From contig OU696573.1 in NCBI GenBank assembly GCA_916048095.2, forward strand, positions 8,464,306-8,528,305: a stretch of DNA of 64,000 nt. Direction: 5' to 3'. The translations under genes and the position numbers were made by a program. The notes beneath the pieces were generated by a model. That model saw nothing but the letters and a program-made list of their open reading frames with translations. It did not search any database and was not told where the DNA came from. The DNA comes from Sacculina carcini. Its lineage: Eukaryota > Arthropoda > Thecostraca > Sacculinidae. Below, piece by piece: positions 21,800 to 44,166 of the stretch (positions are counted from its first letter, which is position 1; each line of letters begins with the position of its first letter).

Positions 21800-23400
21800 C
21801 CAAAGTGTATTAAAAAAGTTACGGCGGTGTGAAGTGTAAATGACAAAGTCAAAAAGGCAAAATTAGCACAAAAAAACGTGAATATTTTGGTCAATATTCC
21901 GCTATCTATTCCTCATAAACCAGCAATGGTACAGCTATAAAAACTATCCTATAGTGTAAATAATTTTGTGTTCTACAAGAAAAGTTATAATTTATGCCCA
22001 CAAATGATACAAAAAACGTGTAAAATTGGCAAAATTCTCAAATACATCCAAAATTACACTTGAACACCGGGTGACTAAAATTAATTCATTTTTCTACCTA
22101 TTTCTCAAAAACTATTTGTCACACAGTGAAATAAATTATACCATCGTGCTAGAAATTTTGTTTTCTACAATACGGTATAATTTTTAATTTTCCAAAGTGT
22201 ATCTGAAGGAAGTTACGGTGGTGTAAATTCAAAAGGACATATTGCCAATTTGACAGCTATTATGCGCACTTGCGATTACACATGAATATACACTAATTTA
22301 ATTTCACTGAAGTCCAATCACAATTTACGCACTTGCGATTACACAGAAATATACTACTGTGTAGAGAATTTTGTGTTCTACAATATAAGCTATAATTTAT
22401 ACCCACAAATGATACAAAAAACGTGTAAAATCGGCAAAATTCTCAAATACATTCAAAATTACACTAGAACACCGGGCGACTAAAATTAATTCATTTTTCT
22501 AATATTTCTCAGTAACTATTTGTTATATATAAAAATAAATTATACCATCGTGCTAGAAATTTTGTTTTCTACAATACGGTATAATTTTTAATTTTCCAAA
22601 GTGTATCCGAAGGAAGTTACGGCGGTGTAAATTCAATAGGAAGTATTGCCAATTTGACAGCTATTATGCGGATTTGCAATTACACAGGAATATACTAATG
22701 TGTAGATAATTTTGTGTTCTACAAGATAAGTTATAATTTATACCCAAAAATGATACAAAAAACGTGTAAAATTGACAAAATTCTCAAATACATCCAAAAT
22801 TACACTTGAACACCGGGTGACTAAAATTCTTTCATTTTTCTACTATTTCTCAGTAACTATTTGTTATATATAAAAATAAATTATACCATCGTGCTAGAAA
22901 TTTTGTTTTCTACAATACGGTATAATTTTTAATTTTCCAAAGTGTATCCGAAGGAAGTTACGGCGGTGTAAATTCAATAGGATATATTGCCAATTTGACA
23001 GTTATTATGCGCACTTGCAATTACACAGGAATATACTACTGTGTAGATAATTTTGTGTTCTACAAGATAAGTTATAATTTATACCCAAAAATGATACAAA
23101 AAACGTGTAAAATTGACAAAATTCTCAAATACATCCAAAATTACACTTGAACACCGGGCGACTAAAATTAATTCATTTTTCTACTATTTATCAGTAACTG
23201 TTTGTTACACATAAAAATAAATTATACCATCGTGCTAGAAATCTTGTTTTCTACAATACGGTATAATTTGTAATTTTCCAAAGTGTATCTGAAGGAAGTT
23301 ACGGCGGTGTAAAGTCACAAGGACATATTGCCAATTTGACAGCTATTATGCGCACTTGCGATTACACAGGAATATACACCGATTAAATTTCACTGAAGCC
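21800..23400 (+). repeat. Tandem 341/405-base units inside the Helitron
   Basis: The word CACCGGG(T/C)GACTAAAATT recurs at 22065, 22470, 22811 and 23152, spacings of 405, 341 and 341. The longer unit carries an extra stretch of about 64 bases (CACTGAAGTCCAATCACAAT). Other shared words are TTACACTTGAACACCGG, TATACCATCGTGCTAGAAAT and CAATTTGACAGCTATTATGC. The same two unit lengths occur at 57700-59400 and 62280-63260. Confidence 0.9.
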
Positions 23401-24230
23401 CAATCACAATTAAGAATGCATCATATTAGCTCCAAGCATGGATGGTGTGGTTTTATTGGGTACAGTTTAATTAATGCTACACTATACTGAAAAGAAAGGC
23501 TTTATTGTCCTCAATATTTACACATGAATTGTTCCGCCCGACGGGCTGGTGAAATACTACTGGGAACAAAGTTAACTACTGAATTTTACTGTATAATTTA
23601 ATTGGTTTAATTTAAAGTTGCATAAGCTTAAGTTGCATAAGGATATGGGTTGTAATATCATGCAATGCCAACTATATGCATATGCTGTTTTAGCGGAAGC
23701 ATTAATCCGGAATTTTAGAGATGACAGAAAGTTTCATTGTTTTGATAGTGTTACACTTCTAAATTACTACACACGAAGGACGGGTGTGAATTTGAGCAGT
23801 ATTGAGGGAAAACACTTCGTCAATAATTAAAACAAAAATTTACAAATTTACATTTTTCTGTTGGATAAGCTTTTTGCTTTTTAATTTATTATATTTTATT
23901 AATCGTTCCGCACGACGGGCGGGTCTAAATATGAGGCTGTTCGAGGGAATATATTTTGCCACGTCTAAAATAAACACATTCATATTTAGACTTTTCTATT
24001 GGTTAATACTTTTTATGGGTTTACTTTTTTCTTTATGAATTTGCATTCGTTTTCTTTTATGAATTCAATATTTATTTTACATTATTAATTGTTCTGCAAA
24101 ACGGGAGGGTTTCCATGCTAGATGATGCTAATTTATAAATATATTTTGTAAACATTATGATACAAAAAGACAAGTAAATTGTCATTATTTCGAATCGGAA
24201 TTTTGAATTATTCCGCACGACGGGCGGGTT

Positions 24231-24235
<5 letters not shown>

Positions 24236-24308
<73 letters not shown>
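24236..24308. repeat. (TA)n microsatellite
   Basis: An uninterrupted TA run of about 36 units. It is followed by a Helitron subfamily B-like 5' region (GAGGTGACATAATTG). Confidence 0.97.
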
Positions 24309-24311
<3 letters not shown>

Positions 24312-24762
24312 AATTCTCTGCCTTTATGTGTGTGTAAGTATGCTTATATATGAGGTGACATAATTGTGCGGGCTCACTGGTATAAATCAGGGGCTTCAAA
24401 CGTAAACTAAGCGATGGATCATGTTTATGAAATAAAAATGTCCCGCGGGCATTAACTAAAGACAATAAAACGTTCAATTTGACCGTGTAAAACGAGTTTA
24501 TATACTTAACTAAATTATTTAACTTCAAGGTCCAGAACGGATCGTATTTGAGCTCTGAATTATTCCGTACGACGGGCGGATTTCAATATGAGGCGGGTTG
24601 AGGGATCATATTTTGTCAAAATAAACATAAAAATAAAATTTGGAATTTTCATTTGATTAGGATTTATGTGGATTTAATGTTTTTTAATTTGATATTTTTA
24701 TTAATATAATATGAATTTTATTTCATGAATTTCTCCGCACAACGGGCGGGTTTTAATGCTAG

Positions 24763-25210
24763 TAAGTAATAAATAACAATCAAGAACAATAAATATGATT
24801 CAATAAGAAACATCCAACAATAAATATATATATGATTCAATAAGTAACAACAACACAAATAAATATGATTCAATAAACAACACCAATAAATATGATTCAA
24901 TAAACAACAACAACAATAAATATGATTCAATAAACAGCAACAACAATAAATATGATTCAATGAACAACAATAACAATAAATATGATTCAATAAACAGCAA
25001 CAACAATAAGTATGATTCAATAAACAACAACAATAAATATGATTCAATAAACAGCAACAACAATAAATATGATTCAATAAACAACAACAGCCAACACTGA
25101 GTAAAAGTATAATTTAATAAATAACAACAGCCAATAATAAATAGTAATAAATAGAGAGTAACATAAGAATAAATATAAATAAATAGAAAATAAATAACAT
25201 TAAGCATGAA
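24763..25210 (+). repeat. (ATT)n-bordered repeat, copy 1, right part, with ~30-base tandem array
   Basis: This continues the repeat interrupted at 21251. It contains about ten tandem variants of ATAAATATGATTCAATAAAC with (CAA)n spacers (24790-25090). The inverse copy near 42415-42520 has only about three such units, so the array length is variable. Confidence 0.8.
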
Positions 25211-25240
25211 TAAATAACAATTTACTTAGAATAAATCAGA

Positions 25241-25457
25241 ATGCAAATAAATTGGATCCAAATGAAAATAGATTAGATTAAAACCTGATGAATGGATGAA
25301 TAGAAAGAAAGTTATACAATATATAGTTGCAGAATATGCTTAATGTTGTCTTGTGCATACAAATAATTCACTTGGATTAGATCAAAATGCAAATGGAGCA
25401 AATCAAAATGCAAATGGATTAAATCAAAATGCAAATGGATTAAATCACAATGCAAAT
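25241..25457. repeat. Octamer (ATGCAAAT) motifs at 21-base spacing
   Basis: ATGCAAAT lies at 25387, 25408, 25429 and 25450, exactly 21 bases apart, inside a repeat unit ATCAAAATGCAAATGGATTA. An earlier octamer at 25241 is followed 21 bases later by a one-base variant, ATGAAAAT, at 25262. ATGCAAAT is the consensus site of POU-domain (Oct) factors. Twenty-one bases is two helical turns, so all sites face the same side of the DNA. Regulatory use is inference. Confidence 0.75.
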
Positions 25458-25469
25458 AGTACAGCCAAG

Positions 25470-28400
25470 TACGAGACCACATCAGGAAGTGTTGATATCA
25501 AGATTCTCGTAAATGATAGACTGGGTAGTTTTTTTTGGCAATTTTCATCATGTCTAATTGAATCTGGATCCTTCTTAAGGATGTAGCTAGGCGCAATTAC
25601 GCTATGGAGAGCAGAATGAATTTTTTATTCGAACACTTGCTTTCATCACTCCATTCTTCTCGATTGAAAATATTCTCTCTTTGTGTAAATGCTTATGTAG
25701 ATGAGGGTTTTTTTTTGTGAAATTCAAAGCCCCATGCTGTTCTCGTAATCTAAACCTTCAAAATACAGCCTTGTAAGATTTACAATGTCCTTTATTACAA
25801 TTTATCCACATATAACTACTCCTAAATATTCTAAGTACCCACCGACTTCCTCTCAACATCCATCAAGTGTCTTCAATTGCCTTTATTAGCATATTTATTT
25901 AGCATATTATAGCGTATTTCTTTGTAGCAATCATTGTATCACCATGTTGTCTCACATTTCAAGCGGTGTTTTCATGTCGAAAATACCCATATTATCTCCG
26001 AATGCGTGCTAAAAGCCAACATAACTAACCCGACAGTCTCTCAAGTCACTAGTGCCAAGGAACTTCCTACTTTTCCGGCATTTGGACTGTATGACAGTTA
26101 TGAAAAGAACAGTGTCTCCTGTCTAATAAGCGAAAACGGCTCAATTAGTGTTTCTCAGTAGAAATGAATGTCTCTGTTGCTTTGATACGTAAGATTGTTT
26201 TGCTTGTGGTGTTTGAATATATCAAAGCCTTTATACTGACATCCTTACAGTGCCCTGTGTGTTTTGGTTATGATATATTTTTTTCTCTTTAACAACTTGC
26301 TCTGTTCTGTCTGTATCTGTTCTGATATATTGTTTAAGATTGTATTGAAACTAGAAATGCGTTTTGAGATGAAGCCGAAGATATGGTGAGCGCGTTTTCA
26401 CCGGTAAACGCTCTCTGATCAGTCGGTGGTCGTCGGTCGACCATTTGATTGGACTCTGGGTTCTTGTGCAGTTGGGTTTCTCTGTGAATCTACCTCCTGC
26501 TGTCTGCTGTGTTTGCGCTCGCGACTATATTATGGTAGACATGTCTGATAAGAAGAGTGACCACAGAGTCAGACAGTCGGACGTTGAGTTCAAGGAGTTG
26601 TTCGGAACATACGGCATTCTGGTTTTGTTTCTGGTGGCTATTTATGCTGTGTGGCAATTGCTGATTCGATGAGTGTGTAGTGTTTACCAGCGACATATCG
26701 TAGTTCAAGCTCTCGTCAAATCAGCTTAACAGTGCGGAATGTGTTTCTCCCTGTTGTCTTCAGTGATATTTTTCAACGAGTATTGTGCGTCTCATGTGTC
26801 TGAGTTGGTTGATCATGGAACTCTGACAGAACCTTGGCGCTCTTCAAATGTGCGTATTGTCGCTGAAATATGGTTAAGCTGATGCTACGTTGTTTGTTCA
26901 CATCCGGCTTTCTTAATCCTCTGGTCATCTATTACTAAGTCATTTGTCACTAGAGCTTTCAGAAGTGATTGCAACTATTTTTCACCTAAAAGTTAATTTT
27001 TCGAAAGATAACTGACACAACATAAAAAGTGGTGTACAAATTATGAAAAAGGTTATTAGGTTTACAAAATTTATTTGTCATCGTGTCACTTTTCAGGCTT
27101 GCTATTCCCTCTCTTTTCTTATTTTATCCTTATGTATACCGTTTTTGTGCCTCTTATCTGCACAAAGTCACCAAACGTCGTGGCAAACTTACCTAATAAC
27201 AAGAAAAATAACAAACCTGACGGTTTGAAAAAAGGTAACCTGACGATAAAAGAGTAACCTAAAAGCAAAAAAGTAACCTAACGATGAAAAAGTAACTTTT
27301 GGTAACCTCATAACTTTTTTTAGAATTATCGTACACAACCTTTTCTTGCAGTTTCAGGTAGCTTATGAAAAAGTGACCTTTAGGTGAAAAAGTAACTTTA
27401 TTAACTTTTGACAGCCCTAGTGATAATGTTGTTGATAAATATATCAACTGGGATGACTTTCTGATGCATTTTTTATGTTTTAAATTTATATACTTAAAGT
27501 ATATAATTAAAGTAAAGTAAATTTATATACTTAAGTTTAAAGCTTTAATTTTAACCGCTTTGAGCTAGTTATAAAAAATTTTAGTTTTCAAAACTATTTT
27601 ACACACATGTTTTTGAAGCAAATGGAACCATAAGTCCACCCGCACTCATTTAAATTCAAAGTTAAATAATGGTGACCCTAATACTCAGTGATGAACGGAC
27701 AAGTTGAACTTGAATTATCACAAAGAGCCGTAATTTCAATACACTTCGCTACTATGCCAATCCACTATGCCACTTTTTCTCGGTCCCGACCTGTAGCAAA
27801 GCAGAGATATTTGACTGTATAGTAATTCAGTGAGTTTGCATAATGGTGTTAGTGCATAACACCATCCACACCAGTTGTATTTTCGTTGGAATACTTTGAT
27901 GTGCTACCTGCAAGCACGCCTTACTTTCTGTAATTTGTCATCAATGTTCAAAGAAAGAGGCTTTCCTAGATAGGGAATATATTGGTTATTTTTATTCGTG
28001 TTGTACATGCGCATCACTGTGTTGATATACACGGTATTGTTATACGCGTAAAATTCAAGGGGCGATATAGATGAGCGTCATTAAATATATAGTCCTCATA
28101 TTGTCCTTGTTCCTTTTTATTTTTACATTGGAATACCCGAGTTTCTTCGTCGCAAGCGAAATTTGAACAGGTGTACTGGTTTGTTAGGCGTATATCATAT
28201 TCTATTTCAATATAGGCAGTAAATTCGTTCAAACCACTCGGCATGGATCGGCAAGAGCACAGGAAAGCAAGTCGAACTCATGAGAGCATCGATTCCGTAG
28301 AGACCGGGCAAAGGCGAAGTCATTTTTTTGTTCCACTTGTAGCTGCTAGGAGAGCACTAGCCAATTTTAAGACTACGAGAAACGCGCTACGCTTCACTCC

Positions 28401-28503
28401 GAACACTGTCCGTGCAGGGAGGTGCACTCTACATACCTCCGTGGTGTCCCATGGTAATTCTCGGTCATGTGTTCGTGTGTTGGCACGCTGGTTGTATGTG
28501 CAG
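25470..28503. other. No confident gene; intergenic or intron upstream of the CARS1 exons
   Basis: Contains a possible small membrane-protein frame (26532-26672). A GTTAC-rich block at 26950-27420 ends ...TGACAGCCCTA and may be a decayed hAT-like MITE. AT-rich DNA lies around 27470-27600. No cysteinyl-tRNA synthetase catalytic motif was found in any frame here. Confidence 0.4.
26532..26672 (+). CDS. Possible small single-pass membrane protein (46 aa), unrecognised
   Basis: The frame starts at an ATG preceded by ATATT (a second ATG three codons later is also possible) and ends in TGA. Residues 1-27 are charged and hydrophilic (MVDMSDKKSDHRVRQSDVEF). Residues 28-44 form one hydrophobic helix (ILVLFLVAIYAVWQL), followed by a final arginine. 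The layout is that of a tail-anchored or small integral membrane protein. No family was recognised and short frames arise by chance, so confidence is low. Confidence 0.3.
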   Translation: MVDMSDKKSDHRVRQSDVEFKELFGTYGILVLFLVAIYAVWQLLIR

Positions 28504-28715
28504 GCGGCGAGTGTGTGCTTAAGCTGGTCGGTCGGGAGGCGTTGCAGAAAGAGCGCGCAGAACGGGAGCGACTGGAACAGCAGAAATTGGCCGAGAAAGA
28601 AGCGCGACGACAACAGCAGCAGAAGGCAGAACTGGAGCGCGAGCAGAAGGCGCGCCAGTCGCCGTCACAAATGTTCATCTCACAAACACATGTGTACTCC
28701 AAGTTTGACGAGCAG
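28504..28715 (+). CDS. CARS1: Cytosolic cysteinyl-tRNA synthetase, penultimate coding exon
   Basis: CARS1 charges tRNA-Cys with cysteine in the cytosol. This exon encodes 70 residues plus the tail of a split codon: GECVLKLVGREALQKERAER, a charged coiled-coil-like stretch (EKEARRQQQQKAELEREQKA), and PSQMFISQTHVYSKFDEQ. The human C-terminus reads VVKLVDRNTLLKER...PPSEMFLSETDKYSKFDE (recalled, not searched). The exon begins after a pyrimidine/T-rich acceptor ending TATGTGCAG and ends CAG|GTGTGT. The next exon joins in phase. The eukaryote-specific C-terminal extension is all that is present; HIGH and KMSKS catalytic exons were not found in the window. Confidence 0.85.
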
Positions 28716-29292
28716 GTGTGTATCAGCACAATCTCTATATGATTCCAGCACGGGGATTGTGTTTGTCCCATCATACTTGCGAACTGCTCTTGTTCGCTGG
28801 CATCTTGTGTAACTTGGCCGATTGTGGAATTGCTCGCTAGTCGCTGACAAGAACATGCGTATGTACGATCTTGAGCCCACTGTGTGTAACTTTATATGTT
28901 TACTTGATCAATATTAGACAGACTTGACAATGCCCAATGTCAGAAGAAACAGCAGAACACGAAGCTCATCAAATTGACACGGTGATCAAAGCAAGCCCAT
29001 CTATCTGTGTTCAGTGCGTTAGGACGCAATTGACTCCAGATGACATTATTGAGAAGCAAATGCTTGTCGTAGACAGAACATACACCCACACACACACACA
29101 CAATGGCTCTGTTGAAACATGTGGTATGCAACATACCACATGTTGCATGCATTTCAGCTTTCATTGGTCGTTTTTAATTTATAGTTTTGCTTCTGGAAAT
29201 AACATGTTTTTGTGTTGTATTTCACGGCGGTGGAATGTTAGCGCGGTTGATGTGTTTGTGTGTGTTTTTATGCGTATTTTCTGTTTTGGCAG

Positions 29293-29415
29293 GGTTTACC
29301 AACACACTATGCCGATGGTACTGAAGTGAGTAAAGGCAAGCTGAAAAAACTGCAGAAACTCCAACTGGCTCAAGAAAAATTGCATCAAGAGTATCTGAAT
29401 CGAAATAGTCAATAA
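29293..29415 (+). CDS. CARS1: Cytosolic cysteinyl-tRNA synthetase, last coding exon
   Basis: The acceptor TTTTGGCAG precedes a 40-codon exon [15 protein letters not shown]...[11 protein letters not shown] ending in TAA (a second TAA follows). It aligns with the human C-terminus [20 protein letters not shown]...AQEKLYKEYL (recalled). Joined to 28504-28715 it continues SKFDEQ|GLPTH, as in SKFDENGLPTH of the human enzyme. The stop lies 831 bases from the stop of the opposing TTLL1 gene. Confidence 0.88.
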   Translation, partial: GLPTHYADGTEVSKGKLKKLQKLQLAQEKLHQEYLNRNSQ

Positions 29416-30246
29416 TAATAGACCAATCTGTTGCCATGATAACATGATTCGACACAAATCAAGATTTTTAACTGGTATTATGTTTTCATTTTTTCTTGCT
29501 TTGGTAATGCTGGCCACTGGCCAAGATTACTTCTCGTTTTTCCCTTACATTAAGACCGCTTTTTCTAATCGTAATTTTTCGAATCGTCCTATCTAGCTTA
29601 TTCAGACGTTTGAAATGTTAATGATTAAGGTGAACTACATTTCGCCTCCTGTTTAATACACAGTACGTATTATCAATTGTTTTATTTTAACCAACATCGC
29701 GATTATCCTGAAAAACGCTGAGGTTGAAATATTGTCCGTGTACAACAGCTAGTTCTGAAATCGTTCACCGAAGAACCATGCTCACATGCAAAACTTTATA
29801 AATGTGATATTTCCGAAATATGAATCCAGATGAACAAACTCTAAAGCAAACGGTGATATGCAAATCCAATGACAACATTGATTACAAATCAACTACACTC
29901 TAGCATGATAAAAGCATATTACGGTGATAGCCGGCGTGGACTGAGTTGATTGCCAGATTAAGTGTGATTGATGTAAGCTTGGTTACGTATAGGCCGGGCT
30001 GGGTTGCAGTGTGCTGCACATTTATGGTACCAGTGCCCCTGTTGTTGAGTATTCGTATGAGTATATTACGTGTTACCACATGCTGACATTTTCCTTCGAC
30101 AAATACACCTAGGACTCAACGCTACCTTTACACCAGCACACACTTGTTTGAGGTCTGATCCTGACCGTTGAATATTATCTCAACATCCATTCCATTTTAT
30201 ACCAATGCACGGGTGCTTTGGTGCAATATGCCTGCAGGTTGCAATT
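29416..30246. other. Convergent intergenic region between CARS1 and TTLL1 stops
   Basis: Holds the 3' UTRs and terminators of both genes, by position. On the minus strand an AATAAA (TTTATT at 29681-29686) could serve TTLL1. No clear AATAAA was seen for CARS1 on the plus strand. No repeat or RNA gene was recognised. Confidence 0.5.
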
Positions 30247-41236
<10,990 letters not shown>

Positions 41237-41504
41237 GGCGATCAGGCAAGCTCCACTCACAACCCTGCCATAATCAGTTCTGCACGTGAGCTAATACGCT
41301 TACGCTTATATATCACCGGAACATGGGTGTGTATGATCCACCAACCACCGTCGTGACTTCTGCGTTCAGTGAGTTTGCAAATTCGGAGTTGGAAATACTA
41401 CTCATGTCGTCTCATTCAATCAGTTTACAAATACGCAAAAACGGAACTGATATAAGCCGTAAGATAATATTCTGCTAGGTAGCTATTTAAAATATTATGA
41501 AGTA

Positions 41505-41543
<39 letters not shown>

Positions 41544-42363
41544 GTGGGTAATCATCATTGTCGCATACTACCCATATTTTGGTGCCGAATATAAAAACAT
41601 TGGCTTGTCACGAGTGAACATCTTTGCTGAATGCCCCGCATATAATGTCACTATTGATTCATCAATATCATGAAAAATAGCATGCGTATTCAGATTTTCA
41701 TTCGATATAATACAGACAGGTTCAATGTTGGCCAATTGTTTTCCTTTCGCATGCATAATCCTTGTTTTCCATCACATTCTGTTGACATGAATTGACCTGA
41801 AATCAGTGGCGGCGCCGAGGAGGGGCTTGGAGGGGAGAATGTTTCCACAAAAATGTGCCGAGTCATCCATGAGTCCCCCAAACATTCTGACCATTAACAT
41901 TTTTAGTGTTGTTCCTCATGTTTCGCCAAGCCCCTGCATCTTTTTCCTTGACCCCCTCCCGTTCAACCCTACCACCGGAAAATTCTTGGCGGTGCCAACG
42001 CCTCAATTATAACAGTTGTTCATCTATGGGGATGGTACAATATGCATGATACGTGTGAGTGAGAGTAGACATGTTTGTGCGTGCTTATGTTAGTTTGCGT
42101 CGAAGAAATACATTTTGGGTAAATTTCTGCACCTAAGCTCATAGTGTTCCCATGTGGGAACAATTTTACTTTGTGCTCCCTAAATGTGAAATTTTGTCAA
42201 ACTTTGTGATCTCTAAATGTCACTCAGAGGTGAACGCGGAATGGTGCATGGGGACTTTTGATCGAAGTGGATGACCGAACAACACTTGAGCCGGTGATAT
42301 TCAGTCTTCTCCTGGCGTGTTGCGTAGCTCCAATAATTCCTCTGTAAAATAATCATCGTCCAA
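41237..42363. other. Upstream region of TTLL1
   Basis: 5' UTR and promoter by position. (ATT)n lies at 41507-41541. A GTGGCGGCGCCGAGGAGGGG block (41808-41830) and a TTGGCGGTGCCAACGCC block (41986-42002) could be the degraded ends of a small dispersed element. CATGTGGGAACA near 42150 partly mirrors the preceding GTTCCCATG. No TATA box or initiator can be assigned with confidence. Confidence 0.35.
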
Positions 42364-42905
42364 ATCTCAATGTGGTCTTATTTATTGTTCAATCAATCTC
42401 AATCTCAATCTGGTCATATTTATTGTTGTTGTTGTTTATTGAATCATATTTATTGGTGTTATTGTTTATTGAATCATATTTATTTGTGTTGTTGTTACTT
42501 ATTGAATCATATTTATATTTATTGTTGGATGTTTCTTTTTTTAATCATATGTATTGTTCTTGATTGTTATTTATTACTTATTTATTAATATTTATTCTTA
42601 TTTATTGATGGCTGTTTTTTAATGAATCACATATTTATTGTTATTATTATATTATTTATTGAGGAACGTGGGCGGAGTGACATTATGGATTGTTATCGGA
42701 TGATGGTTTATTATTTATTGTTATTTATATATTATTTTCTTTCCAACTCTCTTTCTAGACTTTTTTCTCTTCGAACTCTCTTTCTCTCTGAATCTTTTGG
42801 GCGCTTCCGGTACATGGGGCCACCTTAGGGTGGTAATAGTGCTTGCACTCTTCCCATGCTACTGGATTTGCCTGTAATTAATAATAATAATAATAATAAT
42901 AATAA
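42364..42905 (-). repeat. (ATT)n-bordered dispersed repeat, copy 2 (with empty Helitron site)
   Basis: An inverse copy of 20936-21251 plus 24763-25210. It contains the uninterrupted sequence across the Helitron insertion point (ACTTATTTATTAATATTTATT at about 42575-42600) and ends in (AAT)n at 42880-42905. About three units of the GATTCAATAAA array are present. Confidence 0.85.
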
Positions 42906-43385
42906 TTTGCACTAAACGCTTGATTTTTGACTGCGGATTCAGCATGACCGTTTCCTTCCGGATGTTCCGCACTGCTGATATTATGCTTGACATTCCAGCG
43001 TTTGAAGACATCTTTCGTTCGCCGTGATGTACATTGTGGACCGCCATCACTTCTCAGTCTATTCGGGACACCAAACGCAGATAAAAGTTGTCGTAGTGTC
43101 CTGATGAAATGACGCGAGGCTGCTTCCGCCGTCGGACAATCCACGGCCAATTCGATAGGCGATCAACGTATACTGAATACGTTTGATCTGCGTGCTGAAA
43201 GTAGTCGCTAGAGACACTCTCAAATACTCTTGTAGGCGTGTCGTCATTGAAGAGAGGTTCTTTGGGTAAGCTGGTGCGATGTAGCCCTCGCGACGGACAG
43301 AGTGTTGTTTGAACAGCTGACATTTTCAATTCACCCACCGATCCTTCAGGTGTCACTTCATTATTCTTGACTGCATCGTTCACAT
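42906..43385 (-). pseudogene. Gypsy integrase core remnant
   Basis: Shows SVYVDRLSNWP, FGVPNRLRSDGGPQCTS and PEGNGHAESAVKN, the D,D,E core region of a gypsy integrase, in more than one frame. It ends at the (AAT)n border of the repeat 42364-42905. Confidence 0.78.
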
Positions 43386-43489
43386 GCTAGCGCGATCAAC
43401 AATATGCAGCGATATGTTTCTCGCCTGGGCACCAATTTGCTCCTGCATGATTCACTTCGAGTGGTTCACAGTTCTTGGTGCTGTTAGGC

Positions 43490-43828
43490 AGCTGCTGAGG
43501 AAACGCTGCGTGGATAATCTTCAAATTCACAGCGTTTGCTCAAGACAATAAAGCATCCTTGGCTGACGGTACCACGTACAGTGTCGTTTTGCAAATGGCG
43601 TCATTCAACTTGAGAGTAGCTTTGCAAGTTCCAATACAATGGATTCTTCCACCATTTGCGGAGCAAATACTCTCTGTGGCAGAAGACAGCTTGACCTTGT
43701 CGATCCCCAGCTTCTCAGCGATTTTATTGTTGATAACAGTTACTTCTGCTCCAGTATAAGCTATCCATGACACTTCCATCGATGTACCTTTCAATAGGCT
43801 GATCTCGATTTCCACTGCGGGCGCTTTA
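43490..43828 (-). pseudogene. Gypsy aspartic protease remnant
   Basis: Contains EVSWIAYTGAEVTVINNKIAEK, the flap-side wording of a retropepsin, and a C-terminal LYVVPSAKDALLS. Part of the fossil element 42906-47290, cut off from gag by the LINE. Confidence 0.7.
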
Positions 43829-44166
43829 CAACAACAACAACAACAAGCGTGTATTTGATATAGCGCACTAATCAATAAAGGCGAGATAAACATGAGATAT
43901 AGAGATACAAGAGCAATAATTACATCAAAACGGGAGCTCAGAAAGAAGAAAACAAGAGCTGGCAAGGACAGGGGAAGATACATGATATATAACAGGGAAG
44001 ATAAACACCGAATTATTTTATGCTGAAAAAACAACCACAAATACATGAACTGACAAATATGAACACTGGCGCACGTCACATACAAGCACGATTGGCACAA
44101 ACATATGATCAGGGGCTGTGAGCGGAATCAAAAACATAACAGGAAAACAAAACACAAAGTGCAGTA

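Larger units (their letters stand above)
21252..24762 (+). mobile_element. Non-autonomous Helitron inserted between A and T
   Basis: The insert begins TCTATATATATATAAAAGAG and ends, after a CCGC...GCGG hairpin, with GCTAG, the TC/CTRR Helitron pattern. It is preceded by A and followed by T with no duplication. Sister copies of the host repeat (near 42560-42600 and 55365-55410, inverse) read straight through ATTAATAAA|TAAGTAATA, which is the empty site. There is no Rep or helicase frame, so it is non-autonomous. Inside are tandem 341/405-base units (about 21800-23400) and several more 3'-like hairpins. Confidence 0.92.

Noticed and set aside
24766-25100. CRISPR-like regular repeats
   Set aside because: The spacing is simple tandem repetition with no unique spacers, in an animal genome.
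24208-25207. Minus-strand frames rich in YIYIYI and NHIYCCCC/ESYLLLL
   Set aside because: Translations of (TA)n and of the 30-base tandem array, not proteins.
26950-27420. A hAT-like MITE with GTTAC-rich interior
   Set aside because: The right end (TGACAGCCCTA) looks right, but the left end is a weak match and no 8-base duplication was found.
28243-28503. Upstream CARS1 exon in the 189-codon frame at 28243-28812
   Set aside because: The frame differs from the CARS1 frame and shows no synthetase similarity; the acceptor at 28501-28503 fits the exon start better.
41806-42012. A 68-codon plus-strand frame as a gene upstream of TTLL1
   Set aside because: It lies between GGCGGCGCC-like blocks that look like a degraded repeat and has no recognisable domain.
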